Shown: positions 12,348-21,015, numbered from the stretch's first letter. The stretch is 64,000 nt of DNA from Paenibacillus polymyxa M1 (GCF_000237325.1 NC_017542.1:1433501-1497500), one strand, 5' to 3'. Translations and numbers: made by a program. Notes: generated by a model not told the origin, from the letters alone.

Positions 12348-12930
12348 AGGTGTGGAACACCCCTAATTTTTAGATTAGCTCGTGTGGCGAACTGTATCTG
12401 AATTATATAGAGTGGTGGAGGGGATTTCCATAAAAAATATCCAACGAATTTGAATAGGGGAATTTTTGGAGGAGCGTTAAAGGCTGTTTGTTTCCAAGCT
12501 CTCCAACATGATGAAAAGTTGAAAAACCTAAAATAGTTATCCTGTGTCCATCATCTTGTTTGGAGGCTAGCTATATTTCTTGAAAAATCAGCTGTACCAT
12601 GGTAAGCGTCCTACTTTTGTAACAATTTTATAAGAAATTGTTTTCTGCTTTGGATTGCTGATAGCTAAAGAAATTCTGAATAGCTTTACTTCTATTGAAA
12701 CATTGGATCAAACCAATGCTTAATTGATGGTATTTTAGCTAAGTCAATTATATGTAAACAGTTTCTTCCTGATACTTGGGATAGGGTTCGTAACACAATC
12801 TGCGTGGATCGCAGATAGCCTCTTTTATTAGGGCGTGTACGCAAAACCTATTTCATCCAAATCCTTATTTGAAATGAACGCCCACAAAAGGCATTTATTC
12901 CATTTGAGCGAGGTGTTATACTTGTTTCAG
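12348..12930. other. Intergenic region without a convincing gene
   Basis: AT-rich stretch upstream of the response regulator and left of the degraded island. No ribosome site with a credible ORF was found. A 32-codon frame at 12874-12972 has no Shine-Dalgarno sequence and runs into the hairpins described next. Confidence 0.4.
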
Positions 12931-13045
12931 GAGAACCGTGCTGGTAACACGGCTCTCGGGCAGTCGCTTTAAATAAAGGCGGCGGCTTACAAGGTGGGCT
13001 TTATGGGGCAGACCGCATCCTTTGACCTGGGGCGGTCTGTTTCTC
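12931..13045 (+). ncRNA. Possible small structured RNA ending in a terminator
   Basis: Two hairpins lie close together: GAGAACCGTG / CACGGCTCTC (one mismatch, loop CTGGTAA) at 12931-12957, and CAGACCGC / GCGGTCTG at 13009-13039 followed by TTTCTC. No ORF or known riboswitch pattern explains them. It could be a short regulatory RNA, for example a plasmid copy-control relic, since a replication-protein remnant follows. Speculative. Confidence 0.3.
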
Positions 13046-13076
13046 AAATTATAAACATTTACTTATACATATACGA

Positions 13077-13102
13077 TTACATTTACGTATACGTAAATGT
13101 AA
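13077..13102. repeat. 26-bp perfect palindrome
   Basis: TTACATTTACGTA is followed directly by its reverse complement. The left flank (13057-13076) carries a degenerate copy of the same TTTAC/TATACG words. It sits just before the replication-protein remnant, so a plasmid operator or origin-like site is one reading. Confidence 0.85.
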
Positions 13103-13366
13103 CTTTTAAGCAAGCAAATAGACGGACGACTAAGACCGTTACCTTTTGAACGAGTATTGGAATTATTACTTATTATGAGACAGTCACCACGTCCAGTTAA
13201 GTCACCGTTAAATTTTCTTCGAAGAGCTATCCAAGAAGGTTGGAGTCCTGAAACAATGCCAGAAAAGGTTGATCGACACATGGAGTATGTGGAAGAGAAT
13301 TATTATATTCGTAAGGGTTACACGATTGACCAAGCTCGGGAAATAGTCCAAAGGAATAGACGATAG
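13103..13366 (+). pseudogene. C-terminal remnant of a plasmid/phage replication initiator
   Basis: An open frame beginning directly after a stop codon reads SKQIDGRLRPLPFERVLEL, later SPLNFLRRAIQEGWSPETMP and GYTIDQAREIVQ. This resembles the C-terminal end of plasmid-type replication proteins, where an 'SPLNFLRRAI-EGW-PE-LP-KV-R' style tail is common. The coding character continues upstream of the only ATG (13175) and the TTG at 13157, and stops at the palindrome, so the N-terminal part is missing. Recognition is from memory of the family; no search was run. Confidence 0.5.
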
Positions 13367-13389
13367 CTTAGAATAGGAGAGTGTTAGGA

Positions 13390-13695
13390 ATGGATATGAA
13401 GGATCAAATGAAAACGGAAAAAGAACAAAATGGACAAGCTACAAAAAAGGGCATGACGTTGGAAAACGTTTGGTTTGCTTCTAAGGAACACGGATTATAC
13501 CCATATCATATCAATCACGATTTAAGACAGAGTGATTATTTTTATAATAAAAATTATACTCAATTTCACGAGCATGATTTTCAATCTATTGTGTTAAGAG
13601 TTTCAGAGGAACCAAAAGCATTTTACTTAACAGAATATGATAAGAAATATTATTCCACGCAAGAACTTGAAGTGATAGAGAAAATCAGTAAATAA
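13390..13695 (+). CDS. Hypothetical protein of the degraded island
   Basis: A 101-residue, hydrophilic, Tyr/Lys/Glu-rich protein that I do not recognise. The start is the ATG 10 bases after AGGAGA; a GTG 9 bases earlier is too close to that site. Its middle part (HGLYPYHINHDLRQSDYFYN) is aromatic and contains no membrane segment or signal peptide. It follows the replication remnant by 23 bases and is AT-rich like its surroundings, so it was probably acquired with it. A strong terminator follows about 100 bases later. Confidence 0.6.
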   Translation: MDMKDQMKTEKEQNGQATKKGMTLENVWFASKEHGLYPYHINHDLRQSDYFYNKNYTQFHEHDFQSIVLRVSEEPKAFYLTEYDKKYYSTQELEVIEKISK

Positions 13696-13795
13696 AATGC
13701 TGTTTTTGTAAGGAGAAAAAACGTTAGGTTAAAATCGTATCCACCGCCCCCTTTTATACATTCTGCCGATCCGGCAGGGTACGAGAGGGCCTATG

Positions 13796-13831
13796 AAGAC
13801 CTTCCTATGTAGGAAGGTCTTTCGGTTTTTT
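13796..13831 (+). terminator. Terminator after the hypothetical gene
   Basis: Stem AGACCTTCC / GGAAGGTCT with a 6-base loop, followed by TTCGGTTTTTT. Confidence 0.85.
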
Positions 13832-13832
13832 G

Positions 13833-14099
13833 CATGGTCCTATGATTCTGCTAACTCGCAGCCCAATTCAATCAAGTTCTTGTTTTCAGAATCTTTCTGC
13901 TCAGTCCAATAATGTTAGTTGTTATTCTTCTCAGAAGGCACAATCAGTAGCTGCTCATGAGCTAGGACATGTCTTAGGACTAGATGAAGACTTTAGTAAA
14001 TGCTTGATGTATCCAACTACACCACAATGCTATGATAATTGGGGAATTTACACTCCACAGCCTAGCGAAGATGTGTTTGGTATTAATGATCTTTATTAA
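13833..14099 (+). pseudogene. Broken matrixin-type zinc metalloprotease
   Basis: The intact-looking part reads SVAAHELGHVLGLDEDF, then CLMYP, then a C-terminal VFGINDLY. This is the zinc site and Met-turn of secreted matrixin-like proteases (HExxHxxGxx). Asp occupies the third-ligand position where His is normal. There is no ATG with a ribosome site and no signal peptide. In the next frame the first ~20 codons read AWSYDSANSQPNSIKF, which fits the expected upstream part of such a domain better, so a frameshift near 13,890-13,910 is likely. It begins directly after a terminator. Probably inactive. Confidence 0.55.
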
Positions 14100-14102
14100 T
14101 AA

Positions 14103-14420
14103 GGAACAGAATCAGAAGAAAATATTGTTATTACCCAATTAGGAATAAAAACAGACAATCCCTACCTTAAGCAAGGCGATGAACTCGTTTTATTTTTGAA
14201 AAAGGGACAAGATCCTAAAATTAATCCAATTTACTTTGTGGCTGGTGAATATCAAGGTAAATTTGACATTAAAAACGGAAACGTTTATGCGGTCAATCAG
14301 GCGTTAAAAGAACAAGCTAGTCTTAATAGTATTGACGCAGAAAACAATCCATATATTGATGGGCAAAAACTAAGTACATTTAAAGAAAATATTAAAAGTA
14401 TAGTTAGTAGGCAAGAATAA
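14103..14420 (+). pseudogene. C-terminal fragment of a secreted protein
   Basis: An open frame right after two stop codons, in the same frame as the metalloprotease fragment. It reads NIVITQLGIKTDNPYLKQGD, ELVLFLKKGQ and AGEYQGKFDIKNGNVYAVN. This pattern (V-QLG, L--GDE-VLFL, G--QG-F-I-NG-VY) is familiar from the ends of exported Bacillales proteins of unknown function. No start codon or ribosome site precedes it; the first TTG is internal at 14196. I read it as the remains of a separate or fused secreted protein cut off by deletion. Confidence 0.45.
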
Positions 14421-14482
14421 AAAACTCTATTTAAACCGCAATACATTTGTGAATAATTAGAAAAGGCTTTGGCCTAAATTGT

Positions 14483-14523
14483 AAAAAGCTGACTTCTTAC
14501 CCCGTGAAGTCAGCTTTTTAATA
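14483..14523 (+). terminator. Strong terminator closing the degraded island
   Basis: Perfect 14-bp stem AAAAAGCTGACTTC / GAAGTCAGCTTTTT with a 9-base loop. Confidence 0.9.
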
Positions 14524-14895
14524 CAGATTTTCTTATGATTTTGGCTTGAAGCAGTTAATCTGCTGACATGTGACCTAACTCTACTACATTCTTTTCTCAG
14601 TTAGAATTAACTATTCTTTTTTAGATAAAAGTGGAAACCTTGTAGAGGCAAGGCTTTCTCCAAAGTTACTATTAATATTCTCAACCTGAAGGCACTCAAG
14701 TAGATTTTTTTCTCCATCTCCAGCGTAAGATGTAATTAAGCTACTGGAAATTCACCGCCTTCCTATATCATACTGAAATAGTCTATAATCCGATGTTTGG
14801 AATACGGAGTTATAATATCCAGGGTATGCCTGATGTGAGAGACTAGGTATGCCAGATCACGAGCTACGGTACAGGACCGTCAATAAAGGAGAGCA
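14524..14895. other. Intergenic region upstream of the DUF6933-like gene
   Basis: About 370 bases without a credible ORF. The promoter of the next gene should lie in the last 120 bases. A repeated GGTATGCC word (14823, 14847) and a GGTACAGGACC inverted word near 14868 are the only structures noted. Confidence 0.35.
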
Positions 14896-15402
14896 ATGAT
14901 GTTTGTTATACGGGGAACAGAAAAACTGCTGAAGGAATGGGAGACTGAACCACTTCAAGTTGATATTTATCCGCCTTTGAATAGTTGGCATGCCAGATTG
15001 TTCTTACTAAATCGCAGAAAAAATATTGTGTTTATGCATGATATTTCCCGCTTAAGCGTCACGCTGTTTGGAATTAAAAAATCGCAGTACAAAAATCTGC
15101 CAGCTCTTTTTGTACAAACCTTGAAGGAATTAATGATCAGCGAAGGGTTTGATGAACAGATTGTTAAGGCATACATACAGGAAGGCGAGCAGATGCTGGC
15201 GACTACGACGAACAGACATAGTGTGATGGTAACCTTAGATGAGATTATATTTATTATGAAGGAACTGGATATGGAGCATGGATGCGAGCTGGAAAAGAAT
15301 CAATGGAATAACCGAATTGTGTTCAAAACGGATCAATACAAGTACCCGATTGATGTTTTTAAGGAACTGCTAGAAAAGCATTATAAAGTAGAGAGTAGTT
15401 GA
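14896..15402 (+). CDS. DUF6933-like hypothetical protein
   Basis: A 168-residue soluble protein. The N-terminal segment (FVIRGTEKLLKEW) and the block NSWHARLFLLNRRKNIVFMH match my memory of DUF6933 proteins, which share an 'RATKKLLKKL ... W-A-L---RRK-VLFMN' plan. No catalytic motif, membrane segment or signal peptide is seen. AAAGGAGA lies 3 bases before the first of two adjacent ATGs; the second (14899) has the better spacing. It stands alone between two intergenic regions. Function unknown; the family name is a moderate-confidence recollection. Confidence 0.7.
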   Translation: MMFVIRGTEKLLKEWETEPLQVDIYPPLNSWHARLFLLNRRKNIVFMHDISRLSVTLFGIKKSQYKNLPALFVQTLKELMISEGFDEQIVKAYIQEGEQMLATTTNRHSVMVTLDEIIFIMKELDMEHGCELEKNQWNNRIVFKTDQYKYPIDVFKELLEKHYKVESS

Positions 15403-15480
15403 GCGTTTACATATGGATGGTTTGTAGTCCCAAGCTGTCCTGACTTTTAGAGGATTTATGCTGATTAGGACATGCCAAAA

Positions 15481-15525
15481 GAGTATCCTCAAAGTTCATG
15501 CGGGCAGGGGATGCCTTTTTTTATA
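15481..15525 (+). terminator. Weak terminator candidate before fhs
   Basis: GTATCC can pair with GGATGC (one G-T pair), followed by CTTTTTTT. The loop is long and the stem short. Confidence 0.35.
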
Positions 15526-15655
15526 ACTCACAGGATAGCAACGCTTGCGATGAAATGAATCATAGCGCAATAAACGGTACACTTTGGTAGAATGAAATGA
15601 TAAAGGGTTTGACACCATTGTTCAGACTTATAAAACGGGGGGTACATAACGAAGG

Positions 15656-17287
15656 ATGAAGAGGATTATTGATGTTGCCAAAGAAGCAGGAATTGAAGAA
15701 GAGCATCTGGAGACGTATGGCAAATATAAAGCGAAGCTGAATCCATCTCTATGGGAGCAGTTAAAGGATCGCCCGAATGGAAAGCTGGTGCTGGTTACGG
15801 CGATGAATCCCACTCCGGCTGGAGAAGGAAAAACACTGACAACCATCGGGCTGGCACAGGCCCTAAATACGATGGGGCATAAAACCGTTGCTGCACTGCG
15901 TGAGCCGTCTCTTGGGCCTTGCTTTGGGATGAAAGGGGGAGCAACCGGGGGAGGACAGGCCCAGATTGTTCCGGCGGAAGACATTAATCTGCATTTTACA
16001 GGGGATATCCATGCCATTTCAGCTGCGCATAATTTGCTGTCAGCGATGATTGATAACCATTTGTTCCATGGAAATGCTTTGCGGCTGAAGCCAGACCGAA
16101 TTGTGTGGAAACGGACTGTCGATATGAATGACCGGAGCTTGCGAAGTATTGTGACTGGATTGGGAACGGGGAATGGAGCGGTAAGAGAAAGCGGCTTTCT
16201 GATCACCTCGGCCTCCGAAGTCATGGCGGTACTATGCTTAAGTGAAAATATGGACGATCTTAAAGTACGATTGGGTCGGATGGTAATTGGCTATAACGAA
16301 GCCGGTGAGGCGGTAACAGCAGAGGAGCTGCACGCGGTGGAAGCTATGGCTGTGCTGCTTCGGGAAGCATTAAAGCCTAATCTGGTGCAGACATTGGAGG
16401 GCACTCCGGTTATTGTGCATGGTGGACCTTTTGCTAATATTGCCCATGGATGTAGCAGTCTGATGGGGACAAAGCTGGCGTTGAAGCTGGGAGAGGTCGT
16501 CGTCACAGAGGCGGGATTTGGGGCTGAGCTGGGAGCGGAAAAGTTTTTTGACATCAAGTGCCGCCAGTCCGGATTGCAGCCGGATGCGGCTGTGCTGGTT
16601 GTAACCGCCAAAGCGCTGAAATATAACGGCGGTGTAGCTAAACATGAGCTGGATGCGGAAAATCTGGAGCAATTGCAACTCGGATTAGCCAATATGAGCC
16701 GACATGTACGGAATTTGCAAAAGTTTGGTGTGCCTGTACTGGTGGCGATTAACCATTTTGTAACAGACAGCGAAGCCGAGTTGGATTTGATTTTCTCGGA
16801 ATGCCGCAAGCTGGGTGTACCCGCAGAACTTTCACAAGTATGGGCGCAGGGAAGCCAAGGGGGAGAAAAATTGGCCCAAAGCCTGCTGAACTTACTTCAG
16901 GAGGACAAAGCACATTTTGCACCGCTATATGATCATACGCTTGATTTGCAAGCGAAAATTAGTGTCATTGCCAAGGAGCTTTACGGTGCGGCAGAGGTGG
17001 CTTACACGCCTGCGGCCAAACGGGCGTTGGCGGGTATGGAGCAGCTTGGTTTTGGACAACTGCCTGTATGCATGGCCAAAACGCCGTATTCTTTCTCAGA
17101 TCAACCTTCCTTGCTAGGTGCGCCAGAGGGGTTCACCATTCACGTGTCCAGCGTATCATTGTCTGCAGGCGCAGGCTTTGTAGTCGTGGAAACAGGTAAT
17201 ACCATGACGATGCCAGGACTGCCCAAATCTCCAGCAGCTGAGCATATGTCGCTGGAGGCAGATGGGAGTATTCAAGGACTCATGTAG
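15656..17287 (+). CDS. fhs: Formate-tetrahydrofolate ligase
   Basis: Cytoplasmic enzyme joining formate to tetrahydrofolate with ATP to give 10-formyl-THF for one-carbon metabolism. The 543 residues are close to the usual 555-560. The nucleotide-binding loop TPAGEGKT lies at residues 53-60. The family block EPSLGPCFGMKGGATGGG and the segment FTGDIHAISAAHNLLSAM (formate/folate site) are intact, as is the C-terminal VETGNTMTMPGLPKSPAA. Only a weak ribosome-site match precedes the ATG. The gene has no operon partner and converges on the AraC-type regulator. Confidence 0.97.
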   Translation: MKRIIDVAKEAGIEEEHLETYGKYKAKLNPSLWEQLKDRPNGKLVLVTAMNPTPAGEGKTLTTIGLAQALNTMGHKTVAALREPSLGPCFGMKGGATGGGQAQIVPAEDINLHFTGDIHAISAAHNLLSAMIDNHLFHGNALRLKPDRIVWKRTVDMNDRSLRSIVTGLGTGNGAVRESGFLITSASEVMAVLCLSENMDDLKVRLGRMVIGYNEAGEAVTAEELHAVEAMAVLLREALKPNLVQTLEGTPVIVHGGPFANIAHGCSSLMGTKLALKLGEVVVTEAGFGAELGAEKFFDIKCRQSGLQPDAAVLVVTAKALKYNGGVAKHELDAENLEQLQLGLANMSRHVRNLQKFGVPVLVAINHFVTDSEAELDLIFSECRKLGVPAELSQVWAQGSQGGEKLAQSLLNLLQEDKAHFAPLYDHTLDLQAKISVIAKELYGAAEVAYTPAAKRALAGMEQLGFGQLPVCMAKTPYSFSDQPSLLGAPEGFTIHVSSVSLSAGAGFVVVETGNTMTMPGLPKSPAAEHMSLEADGSIQGLM

Positions 17288-17318
17288 CATTTTTAGAAAA
17301 AATAGCAGCATTTCAGTA

Positions 17319-19040
17319 TCAATGAATGAGCAGTTTGGGCAGTGCAGTGAGCAGCTTTTGCCGAGTCATGGCATCGCTCCAGTTCCAGCGGTCTGCTTCT
17401 ACGAAATATACCCGGCCTTGACGTACAGCAGGGAGGCTGAGCCAGAGAGGGCTGTTGAGCATGTATTCCAGCGGTTGCTTGGAGTCTGGTGCTGTAGGGA
17501 CGAGCATAAAAATGCGGTCTCCGGCGTAATCAGGCAATTCATTCGGATCAATTTCTGCGAAGCCTAGTCCCTCGTCAAGCACCTTACGGATTGGCTCTGC
17601 GGGTTGGAAGCCGTGCGGGTGGTAGAGGGCCGATGAGAATCCGGACATGCCCATGACAAAGAGCCGATCGCCATGATCGAAAATAAAGACAGAGGCGGTT
17701 TCTCCGGCTGTGATATGCGCACTGAGTTGGTTCCACATTGCCAGATTACGAGCGGCAAAGGTAGCTAACCAGCGTTCGGCCTCTCGTTCCTTACCGAGCC
17801 AGGCGCCAAGTGTACGCAGCCGTTCCTCCAGGGCGGCAAAGGAGTTAAAGGTGACGGTGGGCGCGATGCTTGCAACGCGCTCATATTCCTGTTCATCCGA
17901 GTTGGCGATGATAATCAGATCAGGATCAAGAGCGCTGATCAAGCGGGTATCTAGCGGAAGTCCTACATCAGTCACGTTCCCAAGACGATGTTTATAGACG
18001 CTGGATTCACTAAGCCGCAGACTTCCGCCGATGGCTTTGGCTCCTAACGCGAGCAGATCGCCCATCGTTTCTCCATGATAGATGATACGGCTCGCTTGGC
18101 GCGGGATATGAATTTGGTGGCCTGTCCAATCCTTAACGCACATAGAACCGGGAGCGGATAGCGCATATTGGCCAGGGGGAACCCCGGTCATTTGTCTAAA
18201 ACGCCGATTAAAATAATATTCGTCAGAGAAACCCACCTGACGGGCAATTTCACGTAAAGGCCGTTTGCATTCCAGCAGCAGCCGCTTGGCATGAGTCAGG
18301 CGCAGCTCAGTGAGGTAATGCAGCGGCTTTTTGCCCGTTATTTTGCGAAACAACTGGGAGTATTGCCATATGGAAACGTTCGCCTGTTCGGCAAGCTGCT
18401 TGACGGTAATGGGCTTTTCGTAGTGTTTTTCCATATATGTAAGGGTGCTTTCCACCGATGCGGGCAATGTCAGATTAGAGTCATCGCTATGCTTAATAGG
18501 GACGTGGGCTTCCTGCCACAGCAAGAGCAGCTCTTGAAACATGATTTGCTGACGCAATGCAGAGGTTTGGCTATGCGGCTGTATTGTTTGTTGGGTGCTA
18601 TAAAATAGCTCTTCAGCCAACTGAATAGGCTTGGAGGAAGAGGAAATGACGTATTCACGCGGTTCTGGCAGGACGGAGCCAAGATAAATGGATGGCATGC
18701 CCGTTGCGTTTTCAGCCAAGGTCATGTCTGATTGTGCCTCCAACGACATAGCAATGACTCTGAACGTGATTTTGTAGTATTCAGAAACAGTTCCCTCCAA
18801 GGGAGCGATTCGATAGGATTCCCCAGGAGTTAACCAATACCCATGACCTGAATGGAATACATATTGTTCTTGACCAATATCCACCTTTCCAGCCCCGCCG
18901 ATGAACATAAGCAGACAGTGATCTGAACTTGGACGAGATGTTAGTCCATCACTGGACTCACTAGCCAACACAATTTCCTTAAAATGAAAAAGCAGTGAGT
19001 TGGGCGGGGGTGCATTTACAGACGAAGAAGGCTGATTCAC
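17319..19040 (-). CDS. AraC-family regulator fused to a siderophore-binding-protein domain (Btr-like)
   Basis: A 573-residue regulator with three parts: an N-terminal cupin-like sensor region (about 1-195), an AraC DNA-binding domain with two helix-turn-helices (about 198-298, containing QLAEQANVSIWQYSQLFRK and IARQVGFSDEYYFNRRFRQ), and a C-terminal iron-siderophore binding domain (about 320-573). This is the architecture of B. subtilis Btr, which senses bacillibactin and activates its importer. The C-terminal domain is clearly homologous to the lipoprotein encoded next door (shared ETASVF, GDRLFVM and YAGDRIF blocks). The start is GTG, 9 bases after AAAGGAG. A Fur box lies just upstream. Confidence 0.9.
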   Translation of the reverse strand: MNQPSSSVNAPPPNSLLFHFKEIVLASESSDGLTSRPSSDHCLLMFIGGAGKVDIGQEQYVFHSGHGYWLTPGESYRIAPLEGTVSEYYKITFRVIAMSLEAQSDMTLAENATGMPSIYLGSVLPEPREYVISSSSKPIQLAEELFYSTQQTIQPHSQTSALRQQIMFQELLLLWQEAHVPIKHSDDSNLTLPASVESTLTYMEKHYEKPITVKQLAEQANVSIWQYSQLFRKITGKKPLHYLTELRLTHAKRLLLECKRPLREIARQVGFSDEYYFNRRFRQMTGVPPGQYALSAPGSMCVKDWTGHQIHIPRQASRIIYHGETMGDLLALGAKAIGGSLRLSESSVYKHRLGNVTDVGLPLDTRLISALDPDLIIIANSDEQEYERVASIAPTVTFNSFAALEERLRTLGAWLGKEREAERWLATFAARNLAMWNQLSAHITAGETASVFIFDHGDRLFVMGMSGFSSALYHPHGFQPAEPIRKVLDEGLGFAEIDPNELPDYAGDRIFMLVPTAPDSKQPLEYMLNSPLWLSLPAVRQGRVYFVEADRWNWSDAMTRQKLLTALPKLLIH

Positions 19041-19059
19041 GGTGTAATACTCCTTTTAT

Positions 19060-19074
19060 TGAGAATGGTTATCA
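19060..19074. promoter_or_regulatory. Fur box upstream of the AraC-SBP regulator
   Basis: TGAGAAT-G-GTTATCA fits the 7-1-7 Fur consensus TGATAAT-n-ATTATCA with two mismatches. It predicts derepression in low iron. Confidence 0.75.
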
Positions 19075-19109
19075 TATATGCATAATAAGTATACCTCCTT
19101 TAGGTTCAA

Positions 19110-19146
19110 CAAAAAAGAAGCCTATCAACAAGGGCGATAGGCTTCT
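19110..19146 (-). terminator. Terminator after the siderophore-binding lipoprotein gene
   Basis: Minus-strand 11-bp stem AGAAGCCTATC / GATAGGCTTCT followed by TTTTTT. It separates the lipoprotein gene from the regulator gene, which has its own Fur box. Confidence 0.9.
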
Positions 19147-19152
19147 CCAATC

Positions 19153-20148
19153 TTATTTTATGAGCTTGGGCAATTCCTCCAGCAGCCATTCTCGAGTAGA
19201 AGCATCACTTTCGGTTTTGCCAATGTCCTGCATGTACACATGTCCCTGCTTGACAGCAGGGAGCTGAAGCCACAGCTTGCTTTTCATTAACTGTTCGGTA
19301 GATTGGCGGGCTTCTGAGCTTGGACTGTTCAGTATGAAAATCCGATCTCCAGCGTATTGTCCGATTACTTCCTGTGATAATTGCACGAATCCTTTGTCCT
19401 CATCCAGTGCTTTCTGAATAAGAGGAGTAGGCTTGAGACCATTTTTTTCATACAGTATTTGCGACAAGCCTGTCCGTGCCATGACGAACAAACGGTCACC
19501 AGGATAGTAGGTAAAGACCGAAGCTGTTTCACCCGGTTTTACACCTTTCGCCTGAAGTTTGCTCCACATCTCTGCTTCCTTGATTTTATATTGGGCAAGC
19601 CAGTCTTCAGCAGTCTTTTTCTTGTTCACAATGTCTCCGAGATGTACCAAACGCTCGTTCAGCGGAGCAAAGGTATCGAACATAATTGTAGGTGCAATTT
19701 TTGATAACGCTGCGTATTGTTTTTCGTCCGTATCGGCGGTGATGATTAGGTCTGGTTGTAGAGCCAATGTTTTTTCTAAATCAATGGGAAATCCTAGGTC
19801 CGATACATTCTGAACTTTTTTTTCATATATCTTTCCCTCGATCATAGAAGTCGATGTACCAACAGCCTGTACGCCTAAAACCAATAGATCCCCATAGTTT
19901 TCTCCGAAGTAAGCAATGCGCCCAGGAGTCGTGGGAATGTCTACTGTATGTCCCTTATAGTCTGTGTAGGAGCGAGTTGTGGCTGTTTCCGATGTTTTTG
20001 TTGATGCTGTTGTGTTGCTGTTTGCAGTCTGATTGTTGTCTGATGCGCCGCACCCCAGCAGCAATGCCCCCATAAGAGAGAATAGACAGATCAGAGAAGT
20101 GTATTGTCGAGTAGGTTTTTTGTTAATCGTAGAGTTCTTGTTGATCAT
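19153..20148 (-). CDS. Iron-siderophore ABC transporter substrate-binding lipoprotein
   Basis: Extracellular lipoprotein of 331 residues that would deliver ferric siderophore to an ABC importer. The signal peptide ends in the lipobox LLLGC (Cys about residue 33), followed by a Ser/Thr/Asn-rich linker. The mature part is a two-lobed TroA/FecB-type binding domain, with RIAYFGENYGDLLVLG early and YAGDRIFIL late. It resembles FeuA/YfiY-type proteins. No permease or ATPase gene is adjacent, so it must work with a transporter encoded elsewhere. A near-consensus Fur box lies about 40 bases upstream. Relatedness to the C-terminal domain of the AraC regulator suggests common ancestry. Confidence 0.93.
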   Translation of the reverse strand: MINKNSTINKKPTRQYTSLICLFSLMGALLLGCGASDNNQTANSNTTASTKTSETATTRSYTDYKGHTVDIPTTPGRIAYFGENYGDLLVLGVQAVGTSTSMIEGKIYEKKVQNVSDLGFPIDLEKTLALQPDLIITADTDEKQYAALSKIAPTIMFDTFAPLNERLVHLGDIVNKKKTAEDWLAQYKIKEAEMWSKLQAKGVKPGETASVFTYYPGDRLFVMARTGLSQILYEKNGLKPTPLIQKALDEDKGFVQLSQEVIGQYAGDRIFILNSPSSEARQSTEQLMKSKLWLQLPAVKQGHVYMQDIGKTESDASTREWLLEELPKLIK

Positions 20149-20188
20149 AGCAACCTCCGTATAATAGAATGATTCATAATATTGTAAA

Positions 20189-20203
20189 TGAGAATTATTA
20201 TCA
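20189..20203. promoter_or_regulatory. Fur box upstream of the siderophore-binding lipoprotein
   Basis: TGAGAAT-T-ATTATCA is the 7-1-7 Fur consensus with one mismatch. It overlaps the expected promoter region. Confidence 0.85.
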
Positions 20204-20382
20204 CAAAAGCAATGATAAGCGCTGAACCCTCAATACTCAATGGACAAACTTGGTCAATGCATCCGATTTTGTACAAAATAAGTCTCATGTGTTACTAGCT
20301 CATTTTATACTTCAAATTTTATTGATTTGTCATTTTTTATGGTATAGAATAACGTTTTTATACATTTGAAAGAGGTTTTGGA

Positions 20383-21015
20383 ATGGCATTGTTTATTACA
20401 TATGTTTTACTAGGTTTCTCTATAGCGTTACCTGTAGGTACTATTACGGTTGAAATGACGAAGCAAGGGCTAAAGAATGGATTTATGCATGGATGGATTG
20501 TGGGGCTTGGGGGAATGACCGTCGATTTGTTTTTAATCATTGGTTTATATTTTGGTCTGGCCTCTGTTCTGTCCTTACCTGTTGTACAGGTGATCATGTG
20601 GCTGGTTGGAGCCATATTTTTGTGCTACGTAGGGTACGACAGCATTAAAAATGCGGATCATGATATTGCGCTAGAAGGAGAGAAAAAGACAAAGTCATTA
20701 TTTTCTTCCTATAAAAATGGGCTGCTTGTAGCTGTTTCACCAGGGAATTTAGTGTTCTGGGTAAGTGTTTTTGGGACTGTGCTGGCAAGTTCGTTTGATC
20801 GTTCTAATACAAGTCAATTTTTGATTGTTGGCTTAGGTATTTTGTTTGGTATTCTTGTCCATGATTTAGGCTTAATGACCCTCGTAGCAACAACACGAAA
20901 AGCCATGAACCGAACTGCCATCAAGTGGGTTACGATCTGTGCCGGCGTAGTTTTGATTGGTTTTTCGGTTTATTTCCTATATGAATTTATGGTTAGTCTC
21001 CAAAAGATTTTATAG
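20383..21015 (+). CDS. LysE/RhtB-family amino-acid exporter
   Basis: Membrane protein of 210 residues with about six hydrophobic segments. The N-terminal pattern LLGFSIALPVGTITVEMTKQ, with its conserved Gly-Pro-like turn, and the central SPGNLVFW are family marks of LysE exporters, which remove amino acids or similar metabolites. The substrate cannot be told. GAAAGAGG lies about 8 bases before the ATG. It is divergent from the iron lipoprotein; no link to iron is visible. Confidence 0.85.
   Translation: MALFITYVLLGFSIALPVGTITVEMTKQGLKNGFMHGWIVGLGGMTVDLFLIIGLYFGLASVLSLPVVQVIMWLVGAIFLCYVGYDSIKNADHDIALEGEKKTKSLFSSYKNGLLVAVSPGNLVFWVSVFGTVLASSFDRSNTSQFLIVGLGILFGILVHDLGLMTLVATTRKAMNRTAIKWVTICAGVVLIGFSVYFLYEFMVSLQKIL

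Noticed and set aside
12874..12972. 32-codon ORF before the degraded island
   Set aside because: No ribosome site, no recognisable features, and it overlaps a hairpin of the candidate RNA.
13063..13281. Minus-strand ORF of 72 codons opposite the replication remnant
   Set aside because: Runs through the perfect palindrome and lacks a start signal; the plus-strand frame has family-like sequence.
13830..14099. Functional metalloprotease
   Set aside because: Lacks signal peptide, start and the third His ligand, and the upstream coding match lies in another frame.
15600..15640. TTGACA word upstream of fhs as a promoter
   Set aside because: The nearest TATAAA is only 14 bases away, too short for a normal sigma-A promoter.
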